Notes: generated by a model from the sequence alone, not told the origin. A stretch of DNA of 10,580 bases from DATGIQ01 sp035295665 (GCA_035295665.1 DATGIQ010000548.1:1-10580), one strand, 5' to 3'. Shown: positions 1 to 6,031, counted from the first letter of the stretch. Numbers and translations are program-made.

Positions 1-360
1 GTCTTGATCGGCTACGGCGGCGGCTTCTTTCTTTTGGGCGTGGCCTTTCCCGTGGCCGGGATCGTCTTCCTCATCATCCTCGCTACGCTGGCCCTCCTGG
101 ACTGGTTGACCGCAAACCAGTTCGGCCTGGCGACCGGCTGGCGAACAGCCTTCAGCTTCTACTCGATCTGCGTTTGTTTGGCTTTGGTTCTGAGTTTCCT
201 GGGGATGACATGGTTTTTCCTGGTGGATGCGCAGAAGTACGTTGCCGATCGTGAGCGGATTCGGCACTGGAAGGAAGAACCCCGCGCCGGCCGACGGCAG
301 CGAAGCCGAGCCCCGCGCCCGAATCCCGAACCGCCGCCCCTCGCCAAACCGGCGACTTGA
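1..360 (+). CDS. Two-helix membrane protein, probably 5'-partial
   Basis: The frame is open to the left edge. The only start seen is a TTG at 4 with nothing upstream to judge it, so the gene probably begins outside the window. Counting from that TTG, the 118-residue product has two strongly hydrophobic segments, about residues 8-35 and 49-76. A short basic, Pro- and Arg-rich tail follows (about 84-118, ending in PPPLAKPAT). This looks like a small integral inner-membrane protein with a cytoplasmic, probably disordered, tail. No family motif is recognised and no function is proposed. It reads in the same direction as the 65-residue gene 283 bases further on, and no terminator was seen between them. 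The membrane prediction is sound; the start is not. Confidence 0.6.
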   Translation, partial: VLIGYGGGFFLLGVAFPVAGIVFLIILATLALLDWLTANQFGLATGWRTAFSFYSICVCLALVLSFLGMTWFFLVDAQKYVADRERIRHWKEEPRAGRRQRSRAPRPNPEPPPLAKPAT

Positions 361-642
361 TTGGCCCCGGGGTGGCAGCCTTGGGGCAGAAGCATCGCCA
401 AACGTTCAAACGCGGCTTCTTCGGATTTCCACAGATTACAAACTCTTGGCCTCCAGCCGCGTAAGAATTGCAAAGTCCCTCAGGTCTCTTGCAAGGACTT
501 CTCAAGCCGATCCTTGCCGCTACTCTCGAACAGGTCGTCACTTACGCACAATCCACGCAGTTCCAGCCCAGCTCTGGCACGAGCTTTGCGAAGTCATCGG
601 CTGTTCCCGCATGGTTATCACGAAAGGAAAGGCGGTGTGCCC
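361..642. other. Intergenic stretch, no gene supported
   Basis: The frame of the following gene stays open from 361 to 642. However, the residues encoded there look like random Ser/Arg/Pro-rich translation and no credible start with a ribosome-binding site precedes the ATG at 643. TTGCAA occurs twice (near 467 and 490), and short AAGTCC/GGACTT arms flank the second copy. No convincing promoter pair was found, although one for the next gene would be expected here. Confidence 0.4.
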
Positions 643-840
643 ATGAGCCAGCGTGATCACAATCTTTTGTGGCTCAAAGACACGTTAGAGCACCTCAGGA
701 CGTGCCAGCAACAGCTCGAATGGGCCAAGGATGCCGAAGCCGTTCAGGTTTTAACCGAAACGATGCTGCGCGATTTGGAGCGTTGCCGACGCCTGTGCGA
801 AACGTTGCATGAACGGGCAAGTCTTCAGTGCGCGCTTTGA
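643..840 (+). CDS. Small helical/coiled-coil protein (65 aa), function unknown
   Basis: The ATG at 643 is chosen because a purine-rich AAAGGAAAGGCGG tract lies about 10-20 bases upstream and the codons before it do not look like protein. The 65-residue product is almost wholly charged and helical. It has leucines and charged pairs throughout (LKDTLEHLRTCQQQLEWA, LRDLERCRRLCETLHER), four cysteines and no membrane segment, which suggests a soluble two-helix hairpin. I do not recognise a named domain. Similar short LWLKDTLEHL-type proteins are, as far as I recall, scattered in planctomycete genomes as hypothetical proteins. The gene is followed by two terminator hairpins (926-1010), consistent with a real transcription unit ending here. 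Confidence 0.6.
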   Translation: MSQRDHNLLWLKDTLEHLRTCQQQLEWAKDAEAVQVLTETMLRDLERCRRLCETLHERASLQCAL

Positions 841-925
841 GGAGTCTCTTCCCTTCGATTTCCCCATGAACCGCCCCCCCGCGGTTCTCCTGCCTTGACC
901 CAAATCCCCCCAATCCTGCCAAAAT

Positions 926-964
926 GGCCGGCAATGCCATCGCGTTGCCGGCCTCTTTTCTTTT
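926..964 (+). terminator. Intrinsic terminator, first of two, between converging genes
   Basis: A perfect 9-bp stem (GGCCGGCAA at 926-934 with TTGCCGGCC at 945-953) encloses a 10-base loop. TCTTTTCTTTTC follows at once, the classical form of a plus-strand Rho-independent terminator. On the other strand the same stem is followed by ATTTT, so it can also serve the minus-strand UVR-motif gene that ends at 1006. Confidence 0.8.
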
Positions 965-972
965 CAATGAAC

Positions 973-1010
973 TCCGTAGCCAAATTGCTACGGACTACGG
1001 ACTTTTTATT
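973..1010 (+). terminator. Second terminator hairpin with a duplicated right arm
   Basis: TCCGTAG (973-979) can pair with either of two tandem CTACGGA copies (988-994 and 995-1001). Pairing with the first gives an 8-bp stem and 6-base loop (973-980/987-994). Pairing with the second leaves a 15-base loop but places C plus TTTTT (1002-1007) directly after the stem, as in a terminator. The T run overlaps the stop codon of the converging minus-strand gene (1006-1008). It appears to act as a backup terminator for plus-strand transcripts. Confidence 0.55.
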
Positions 1011-1743
1011 GCTTTCGTTTCCGTAACTCATCACGCAGCTTGGCCGCGGTCTCGTATTGTTCGTTGGCTACCGCTTCTGCGAGTTGTTCTTGCAGCGTCG
1101 CTTCGATTTTATGGCGTCGGCGCAACGATTCGTCCATTTTGCGCAGTTGCTGGACCATGAGGTCCTCTTCCATGTGCTCTTCGGCACCGTAGGCAGCGAA
1201 GCAGGCCCGCAGTTTTTCCAGGCCATCGTGGATCGCATCCAGGGCCCCTTCGGGATTCTTTTGATCAACCGCCAGAGTCGCAGCCGCCTGGGTGCGATGA
1301 AAGAGGACGAAACTGCGATACTGCTCATGGGCTTGCGTGTATTCCTCGCTGGGGGAATGGTCGCGCACGAAGCTCATGAAAGCCAAGGTATGGTCGGCGT
1401 CAGCGATCGCCTCGCTGTAGTTGTGAAGTGCGATCCAGCAAATGCGGCGGTGGTAGAATTGCATAAATTCGCGGTCGGCTTCTTCGCATTGCTCTTCGCT
1501 GAGGACGAAGCCTTGCCCGCCGCGGTCGGCCACTCGTGCTTGCTGCCTCAGGTATTCGAAATACGTGGCACACCCGTGCGGCCGAGTGCCATCAGGACGG
1601 CCAGTCGTTTCGATTTGGAGCAGACCCAGGTCCACCCGCATCTGGATCACTTGCCGGCCATCGGAGGCCTGGACCAAGCGAGCCTGAATCACTCCCGGCC
1701 GATACTCCCATCCCTTCATGGCTGCGTCGATGTCTTGGCTCAT
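1006..1743 (-). CDS. UVR-motif (UvrB/UvrC motif) protein, 245 aa
   Basis: The last ~30 residues (about 215-245, EATLQEQLAEAVANEQYETA then AKLRDELRKRK) form a UVR helical hairpin, the module by which UvrB and UvrC touch each other and which also occurs in McsA/ClpC-type proteins. Nothing else in the protein resembles UvrB or UvrC: there is no helicase, GIY-YIG or zinc motif. Residues 11-70 look like a small beta-rich domain, and residues 85-190 form a mostly helical region with aromatic residues that may be tetratricopeptide-like. There is no signal peptide or membrane segment, so the protein is cytoplasmic. The ATG at 1743 has a weak GCAGGT site about 8 bases upstream. A role as an adaptor in stress or repair is an inference from the UVR motif only; the true partner is unknown. 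The gene is alone, converges on the 65-residue gene and ends in the shared terminators. Confidence 0.8.
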   Translation of the reverse strand: MSQDIDAAMKGWEYRPGVIQARLVQASDGRQVIQMRVDLGLLQIETTGRPDGTRPHGCATYFEYLRQQARVADRGGQGFVLSEEQCEEADREFMQFYHRRICWIALHNYSEAIADADHTLAFMSFVRDHSPSEEYTQAHEQYRSFVLFHRTQAAATLAVDQKNPEGALDAIHDGLEKLRACFAAYGAEEHMEEDLMVQQLRKMDESLRRRHKIEATLQEQLAEAVANEQYETAAKLRDELRKRKQ

Positions 1744-1784
1744 GTGTTCGACCTGCTTGTCTTGCGAAGGATGTCTTTACCCTC

Positions 1785-1814
1785 ATTCTAAGGCAATGCC
1801 GGCACCGCAAACAA
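1785..1814 (-). promoter_or_regulatory. Possible sigma-70-type promoter for the UVR-motif gene
   Basis: Read on the minus strand, TTGTTT (1809-1814) stands 18 bases before TAGAAT (1785-1790, five of six matches to TATAAT), about 42 bases upstream of the ATG at 1743. The -35 match is poor and planctomycete promoters are little defined, so this is only a candidate. Confidence 0.3.
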
Positions 1815-1832
1815 GTCGGCGTGAAGCCCAAA

Positions 1833-1905
1833 CTCGGCATTCTCTGCGGCTCTGCGCGCAACTTCTCTCACAACAATTGCGTGCGGAGACGCAGAGAATG
1901 CCGAG
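1833..1905. repeat. Long inverted repeat, 29-base arms, 15-base loop
   Basis: The arms at 1833-1861 and 1877-1905 are complementary at 26 of 29 positions. Two of the three exceptions (1853/1885 and 1856/1882) become U-G or G-U pairs in a plus-strand RNA, leaving one G-A mismatch (1849/1889). The arms contain the CTCTGCG...CTCTGCG word. I recall related words in dispersed non-coding repeats of several bacterial phyla. No ORF or terminal T run belongs to it. It could be a miniature mobile or REP-type repeat, or an RNA hairpin; the sequence alone does not decide. Confidence 0.75.
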
Positions 1906-2108
1906 CCAAAAAAGCAAGTTCTTAGGCACGGTCCGGGTGAAGGGGTCCGTTTTCGTTGAGCGGCGGTTCTGCGGACTGCCGCTAGACGGACACAACCAAC
2001 CGGATCATGAATTAGGACGGTGGAAGACCGCCCCGCGGTCTGCACAGAGACCGCGGGGGCGATAGGAAGTTTACAGGCGGGGTGGTTGCACGGCGTGAGC
2101 CGCGGGGC
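1906..2108. other. Non-coding stretch with two further stem-loops
   Basis: With the inverted repeat next to it, this makes a 365-base gene-free interval. It contains a two-tier stem (GTCCGT 1945-1950 with ACGGAC 1986-1991, enclosing AGCGGC 1959-1964 with GCCGCT 1978-1983) and a very GC-rich 11-bp hairpin (2031-2041 with 2048-2058, loop GCACAG). The second lies 50 bases past the stop of the lipoprotein gene and may protect or end that transcript, although no T run follows. Short frames here do not look like protein. Confidence 0.5.
2031..2058 (-). terminator. GC-rich hairpin after the lipoprotein gene (possible transcript end)
   Basis: A perfect 11-bp stem, CCCCGCGGTCT/AGACCGCGGGG, with a 6-base loop lies downstream of the minus-strand lipoprotein stop at 2109. 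Only a mixed CGGTCTTCC follows on the minus strand, so it is not a canonical Rho-independent terminator. It could instead be a 3'-end stabilising hairpin or part of the neighbouring structured stretch. Confidence 0.4.
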
Positions 2109-2267
2109 TTACTTCGGGATTGGGGGCGGCGGCGCAGATCCCGACGGTCGATCCTTGGCGGGCGTGTAGGACTTCTCAGGTACGGTCGGTTTGCCGGTGC
2201 CACCACAACCCAGAATGAAACCGAGCAAACCCGCGAATGCCAATACAGTCCAAAGCTGACGCTTCAT
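2109..2267 (-). CDS. Small lipoprotein, 52 aa
   Basis: The ATG at 2267 gives a textbook lipoprotein signal: MKRQ, a hydrophobic stretch (LWTVLAFAGLLGFILG) and a lipobox ILGC with the lipidated cysteine at residue 21. TTGAGGT about 10 bases upstream supports this start over a longer reading from 2318. After the cysteine only about 31 residues remain, rich in Gly, Pro, Ser and Lys and ending in APPPPIPK, so the mature product is a short lipid-anchored, probably disordered peptide. It lies 135 bases downstream of the DUF1559 gene on the same strand. In planctomycetes, small lipoproteins commonly follow DUF1559 genes, so co-expression is likely. Its function is unknown; it may help anchor or assemble the DUF1559 protein at the cell surface. 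Confidence 0.8.
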   Translation of the reverse strand: MKRQLWTVLAFAGLLGFILGCGGTGKPTVPEKSYTPAKDRPSGSAPPPPIPK

Positions 2268-2323
2268 GAACGCTGACCTCAAGCAATGATTGGGGTGGAA
2301 TGGGGAAGGGCCTGACAAACGCC

Positions 2324-2386
2324 CCGGCGAGTCCGGAGCACGGGGAAGGTCGCTGGGATCTCCACGCCGTACAGCGGACTCGCCGG
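2324..2386. repeat. Perfect 12-bp inverted repeat between DUF1559 and lipoprotein genes
   Basis: CCGGCGAGTCCG (2324-2335) and CGGACTCGCCGG (2375-2386) are exact reverse complements separated by 39 bases. In the mRNA running from the DUF1559 gene into the lipoprotein gene this would form a strong stem. No T run follows, so partial attenuation, RNA processing or 3'-end protection of the upstream cistron are all possible. Confidence 0.65.
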
Positions 2387-2402
2387 AAGTGGTTAGACAG
2401 AT

Positions 2403-3527
2403 TTACTGCTCAAGGGACGACGAATCGCGTGTTTCGCCATCACGCATCCCGGCCAGCTGCTGTAGCACGAACCAGTCAGCCGTGGGCGGTGGCTTCTCGC
2501 TTTCGGGGAGGAGCGGATTCCACTTGGAGCTGCCGACCTTGATCCCGGCAACGTGACCGTCTGCATAGCAGAAGTTCACGACGCCCGTATGCTTGCTGCT
2601 GAACTGGTAGTATTGCGGGTACTGGACCGGCAAACCAGCCAGAGTCGGCAGTGCACCGACACCGAACCAGCTGAAGCCGTACTGCGGCGAGCCGCTCGGC
2701 GGCGGTTGCGGGCCGCCCAAGCATTCGCCGAACATCAGCGTGTTGGCGGTACCGTCCTGAATCGCACCCACCGAGTTCGTGGACCGGTTCGTGAAGATAC
2801 CCTCGTAACGGCCGATATCCCCAATGGCCGGGTTGGACGTGGGATAGGTGTAGCTCCCCTTGCCCCAAGCCCCCGCCACGCCGACGTAGGTGGTGCGGCC
2901 GATGTCCTGGGCGTCCATCGGATCCTTAGAGGACGTATCGATGGTCACGATGACGCCATTGTTGTTGGTGCTGCCGATCTTCGGCGGGCCCAGCAGGAAG
3001 AAGTGCGCACCGAACGCGATGTCCGGCGTCGAGGAATACGGATCGTGCGACGGGCAGACGAATTCCTTGATCTTGGTGTGGGCCAGAGTCAAGTTGTTCG
3101 TCGTGGTGGCCGTCACTTTGGTGGGATCGGTCCACCAGTTGCCATTCTTCGTCGTGGTGGTACCCTGGACCTTCACGTCGAGCGGGGTCCAGGTCTGGTT
3201 GATCTGGTTGTAGATGGAGTTGAGCTCCATATACGGCAGCAGATAGACCAGAACGCCGACCCATTGGATCGTCACGTCGGACAGTTCCGCCTTCTCGGCC
3301 GTCTGATCATTGAGCGGCCCCAGGTACCCCGGCGGCAGCCGGTTGAAGGTGGATTGGTAATTGTGGGCGGCGAGACCGAGCTGCTTCAAATTGTTCGTGC
3401 AGGACATGCGGTTGGCGGCCTCACGAACTTTCTGGATCGCGGGTAACAATAGACCGATGAGAACGGCTATGATCGCGATCACTACGAGTAGCTCGATGAG
3501 TGTGAAAGCACTACGCTTCCGCTTCAT
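2403..3527 (-). CDS. DUF1559 protein with type IV prepilin-like N-terminus, 374 aa
   Basis: This belongs to the planctomycete DUF1559 family (also called SBP_bac_10), present in dozens of copies per genome. The start at 3527 is fixed by AAGGAGAG eight bases upstream and gives MKRKRSAFTLIELLVVIAII. This is a class III (type IV pilin/pseudopilin) leader, with cleavage expected after Ala7 and Glu12 at mature position +5, followed by a single N-terminal helix to about residue 30. Then comes the family hallmark VREAANRMSCTNNLKQLGLA (34-53), a beta-rich domain, and the C-terminal H-X9-DG motif (His313, Asp323-Gly324). The length is normal for the family. It is thought to be exported and surface- or pseudopilus-associated, but its molecular function is not established. 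A small lipoprotein gene follows on the same strand. The ~840-base gap upstream must hold its promoter. Confidence 0.95.
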   Translation of the reverse strand: MKRKRSAFTLIELLVVIAIIAVLIGLLLPAIQKVREAANRMSCTNNLKQLGLAAHNYQSTFNRLPPGYLGPLNDQTAEKAELSDVTIQWVGVLVYLLPYMELNSIYNQINQTWTPLDVKVQGTTTTKNGNWWTDPTKVTATTTNNLTLAHTKIKEFVCPSHDPYSSTPDIAFGAHFFLLGPPKIGSTNNNGVIVTIDTSSKDPMDAQDIGRTTYVGVAGAWGKGSYTYPTSNPAIGDIGRYEGIFTNRSTNSVGAIQDGTANTLMFGECLGGPQPPPSGSPQYGFSWFGVGALPTLAGLPVQYPQYYQFSSKHTGVVNFCYADGHVAGIKVGSSKWNPLLPESEKPPPTADWFVLQQLAGMRDGETRDSSSLEQ

Positions 3528-3938
3528 GGTCACTCTCCTTACGTTGAGCAAATGATCCAAACGATTTCTGCGAAACCCCCCATTGGGGCAGCGACGACGG
3601 TTGCTACCGCGTGATGCTTGGGCACCAGTGCATCTGGCTCAAAAACGCCCCGGCCAGCAGCGAGTCGAACGCGGATCGGCCACTAGTGTTCATGCACACG
3701 GTCCCTGGTAGTCAGGGGATCACCAGAACCTGCACGTCAACCACGTTCCATCGACTCGACCACGACCGCTAGAATGGTCGAACCCAGCTTCACCCTTTCC
3801 GGCCGGTCATTCGGTCTCTGCTTCGGGGTGCAGGCACGTCCGTACCCTGGCCCTACAGGCAACCACGTCTGATCGTAGACGAGTGCGCACTGGAAGTCAA
3901 ATCAATTCCAGACTTTTTGCTCACTTTTTTCGCAAGCT
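3528..3938. other. Non-coding stretch upstream of the DUF1559 gene
   Basis: No frame here reads as protein. It should contain the minus-strand promoter of the DUF1559 gene, but no good -35/-10 pair was found; an isolated minus-strand TTGACG near 3735-3740 lacks a partner. Two small inverted repeats are present: TCGACCA (3756-3762) with TGGTCGA (3775-3781), and CCCTG/CAGGG around 3703-3717. Either could be an operator or mean nothing. Confidence 0.4.
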
Positions 3939-4207
3939 TCATAAGCGGGTGGCGGGAAAGAAAAATGGGCTCTGCCTCCCGCCACCCATCACCGCTTGGA
4001 GCCGTCTTTCCAGCGCTTTGCGCAGACCGCTGAGCATTCGACTGATTCGCTCGGTCGTGGCAAGCAGTTGCTCCGGCACGGCTCGGTCTACGAGCCCTAC
4101 CCACTGGCTCAACAAAAGGTGCGCTTCCAGCTGACCCGATAACATGCTTCTGCCGGCTCCAAGGCGAATTGCCAAACTTCCAGCTGCTGATAATGCGGAA
4201 TCGCCAC
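3939..4207 (-). pseudogene. Broken S23/IVP-type four-helix-bundle protein gene
   Basis: Two pieces of one family are present in different frames. A GTG at 4207, with AGGAGG nine bases upstream, begins MAIPHYQQLEVWQFALEPAE then ACYR. This matches the first helix of the S23/IVP (23S rRNA intervening-sequence) four-helix-bundle family, which normally starts with a LEVWQ-A pattern. Straight after TGTTATCGG the frame changes and reads GQLEAHLLLSQWVGLVDRAV, then RISRMLSGLRKALERRLQ, the last two helices of the same family. The middle (about 50 residues, including the usual RRAA-SI-NIAEG helix) is missing, so a deletion of roughly 150 bases that also shifted the frame explains the remnant. The stop at 3939 is a run-on beyond the original end. 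Such genes occur alone or inside rRNA inserts, and their role is unknown. A 13-base repeat flanks the remnant. Confidence 0.75.
3947..3987. repeat. 11-bp inverted repeat downstream of the four-helix-bundle remnant
   Basis: GGGTGGCGGGA (3947-3957) and TCCCGCCACCC (3977-3987) are exact complements around a 19-base loop. The right arm is part of a 13-base unit, CTCCCGCCACCCA (3976-3988). That unit recurs in the same orientation at 4223-4235 on the other side of the remnant. Confidence 0.7.
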
Positions 4208-4222
4208 GCTGCTCTTCCTCCT

Positions 4223-4242
4223 CTCCCGCCACCCACCACCCA
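4223..4242. repeat. Second copy of the CTCCCGCCACCCA repeat, upstream of the remnant
   Basis: The 13-base unit at 4223-4235 is identical to 3976-3988. It is extended by ACCACCCA, so on the minus strand it reads TGGGTGGTGGGTGGCGGGAG. The direct copies lie 247 bases apart and bracket the broken gene, which fits a short mobile or recombining unit but does not prove one. Confidence 0.6.
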
Positions 4243-4251
4243 TTTTGCGGT

Positions 4252-4279
4252 TTGCGCCCCTTTTCCTCTAGCGTAAGAT
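4252..4279 (+). promoter_or_regulatory. Weak candidate promoter for the kinase gene
   Basis: TTGCGC (4252-4257) stands 16 bases before TAAGAT (4274-4279), about 67 bases before the leader ATG at 4346. Both elements match the consensus only partly. No better pair was seen between 4235 and 4340. Confidence 0.25.
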
Positions 4280-4331
4280 GACTAACGGCACGATTTTCGC
4301 AAATAGTTGTCCGCAGCAGGATTTCAGCACC

Positions 4332-4366
4332 AAGGAGGCGTGAACATGTTTAGACTGGGTAGCTGA
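4332..4366 (+). promoter_or_regulatory. Strong ribosome-binding site with six-codon leader ending in TGA, in frame with the kinase
   Basis: AAGGAGG (4332-4338) lies seven bases before ATG at 4346. That ATG opens a frame of only six codons, MFRLGS, which stops at TGA 4364-4366. The kinase ATG at 4370 is three bases after this stop, is in the same frame and has no good Shine-Dalgarno sequence of its own. Ribosomes would load at the leader and restart. Either this is a coupling minicistron, or the kinase once began at 4346 and a nonsense change cut off its first residues. Confidence 0.65.
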
Positions 4367-4369
4367 TTC

Positions 4370-6031
4370 ATGAGCTGGGAGCCCTCAGCCAACGACGGCC
4401 GTCGTTACAGCCGTCTCGGCAAATATGAAGTACTTGTGCACCTCGCCTCGGGCGGCATGGGGGCTGTCTACAGGGCCTTGGATGTGGACCTCGGGCGGGA
4501 GGTGGCGCTCAAGATCCTGTCGCCGGAGCTGGCCGGCAAGCCGGCCATCATCGAGCGGTTTCAGCGCGAGGCGCGCCATTTGGCACAACTCCGCCACCGC
4601 AACATCGTCAAGATCTATGAATTCGGCGAAACCCACGGCACCTATTTTCTGGCTCTGGAGTTCGTCGATGGAATGGATTTATTCGACCACATCAGCCGCA
4701 AACAGCAGCTCGACGTTGACGAATCGCTGTGCCTGCTCACTCAGGCCCTCCAGGCCCTGGACCACCTCCACCACCAGCGGATGGTCCACCGCGACATCAA
4801 GCCATCCAATTTTTTGCTGACACGCGAAAATGGCGAGATGCTCGTGAAGCTGACAGATTTGGGGCTGGCCCGCGTCATCGATGACGCAGCCTTTCGGGTG
4901 ACAAGAGACGGATCCACGGTCGGCACCATCGACTACATGGCTCCCGAGCAAGCGCGCGACAGCAGCTTGGCCGACATTCGCAGCGATATCTATTCGCTGG
5001 GCTGTACGTGGTATCACATGCTCGCCGGCCGGCCGCCGTTCGCCGATGGAGGCCTGGCCGAGCGGCTCTACAAACATCTCAACGCGGAGCCGCCCGACAT
5101 TCGCCAGTTCAATCCGCGCGTTTCCCTGGCCCAGGTAAACATCCTTCGCCGCATGCTGGCCAAGAAGCCGGAGGACCGACAGCAAACGCCCGCCCTGCTC
5201 TTGAAGGACCTGACTCGCTTGGACAGTCCTGCAATCGGGGAGCTGCCCGAGGCCGCTCCGAGTCCCGCCCCTGATCGGGCACGGTCTGTCGACTGCGCCC
5301 GATCAGGGGAAACGGGGCCAACGCCGGTTTCGCCCAGGGTCTTCCGCCCGGCGCCGAGCCGGGATACTCCGCGTGAGGTTCCGCGCAGCGCAGCCGACAC
5401 GTGCCAGCTGCCGTCCGTGAGTATGGAGCAACGGCAGGCGGCCGCCGGCCAATTCGAGCGTGCCAAGGAAGTGATTGTCTCCGGCAACTTGGAATATGGC
5501 ATTCATTTGTTGCTGAGTTGCTGCAAGCTCGATCCGGCTAATCTTGTCTATCGCCGGATCTTGCGCAAGATCGAACGCGCCCATCACAAGGAACGGGGCA
5601 AATTGCCGGCGTTCTTGCGCACCTCGGCCACGAAAGCCAAACTCAAGGCGGCCAAGGCGGCCCATGAATACTTGAAGGTTCTGGAGATTGGGGAAGAGCT
5701 CCTGGTCCGTGACCCGTGGGAACGCCAGACGCAGGTGACCATGGCCGAGGCGGCCGAGGCGCTCGGCCTGGTCGATTTGGCTGTATGGATTCTCAAGCAC
5801 GCCTGGCTACCCGAATCGGCGGACGTCCCCTTGGGCCGCGTCCTGGCCGGGATGTATGAGAAAAACGGCCAATACCGCGAAGCCATCGCCCTGTGGGAAT
5901 GGGTCCGTCAGAAAGACCCCAGCGACCTCGAAGCGTCGCGCAAATCCCGCGACCTGGCCGCTGCGGATACGATTGCTCGCGGACAATATGAACTGGATGC
6001 CGCACGCCGTCAGGATTCAGACGTGGGGTAG
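4370..6031 (+). CDS. Soluble Ser/Thr protein kinase with planctomycete helical-repeat tail, 553 aa
   Basis: A Hanks-type kinase domain fills about residues 19-285: Gly loop LASGGMGAV (25-33, first Gly replaced by Ala26), Lys48 in VALKIL, Glu67, catalytic HRDIKPSN (140-147), DLG for DFG (163-165), APE (191-193), Asp206 and Arg270. All catalytic residues are present, so it should be active on Ser/Thr. A Pro/Ser/Arg-rich linker (about 290-350) leads to a helical domain (352-545) resembling tetratricopeptide repeats. I recall this domain in stand-alone planctomycete proteins (KLKAAKAAHEYLKVLEIGEE, AEALGLVDLAVWIL, IALWEWVRQKDPSDLEA, DTIARGQYE). There is no membrane helix or PASTA domain, so it is cytoplasmic. 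The tail probably binds partners; the substrate is unknown. Its last 15 bases overlap the converging small-terminase-like gene. The tail ends shortly after ARGQYE, where homologues, as I recall, continue, so it may be truncated. Confidence 0.93.
   Translation: MSWEPSANDGRRYSRLGKYEVLVHLASGGMGAVYRALDVDLGREVALKILSPELAGKPAIIERFQREARHLAQLRHRNIVKIYEFGETHGTYFLALEFVDGMDLFDHISRKQQLDVDESLCLLTQALQALDHLHHQRMVHRDIKPSNFLLTRENGEMLVKLTDLGLARVIDDAAFRVTRDGSTVGTIDYMAPEQARDSSLADIRSDIYSLGCTWYHMLAGRPPFADGGLAERLYKHLNAEPPDIRQFNPRVSLAQVNILRRMLAKKPEDRQQTPALLLKDLTRLDSPAIGELPEAAPSPAPDRARSVDCARSGETGPTPVSPRVFRPAPSRDTPREVPRSAADTCQLPSVSMEQRQAAAGQFERAKEVIVSGNLEYGIHLLLSCCKLDPANLVYRRILRKIERAHHKERGKLPAFLRTSATKAKLKAAKAAHEYLKVLEIGEELLVRDPWERQTQVTMAEAAEALGLVDLAVWILKHAWLPESADVPLGRVLAGMYEKNGQYREAIALWEWVRQKDPSDLEASRKSRDLAAADTIARGQYELDAARRQDSDVG

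Noticed and set aside
1006..1743. Truncated uvrB or uvrC
   Set aside because: Only the small UVR hairpin is shared. There is no helicase or nuclease domain, and the rest is a separate, complete-looking protein.
1057..1791. 244-codon open frame on the plus strand
   Set aside because: It is antisense to the UVR-motif gene, whose helical motif and terminators support the minus strand.
2553..3446. 297-codon open frame on the plus strand
   Set aside because: It lies entirely opposite the DUF1559 gene and gives an Arg/Val-rich shadow translation with no motif.
3939..4207. Accessory variability determinant (Avd-like four-helix bundle) of a diversity-generating retroelement
   Set aside because: Avd is related to S23/IVP proteins, but no reverse transcriptase and no template/variable repeat pair is present in the window.
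3853..4239. 128-codon minus-strand frame over the four-helix-bundle remnant
   Set aside because: It is the third frame, which holds neither of the recognisable helix segments; the remnant explains this region better.
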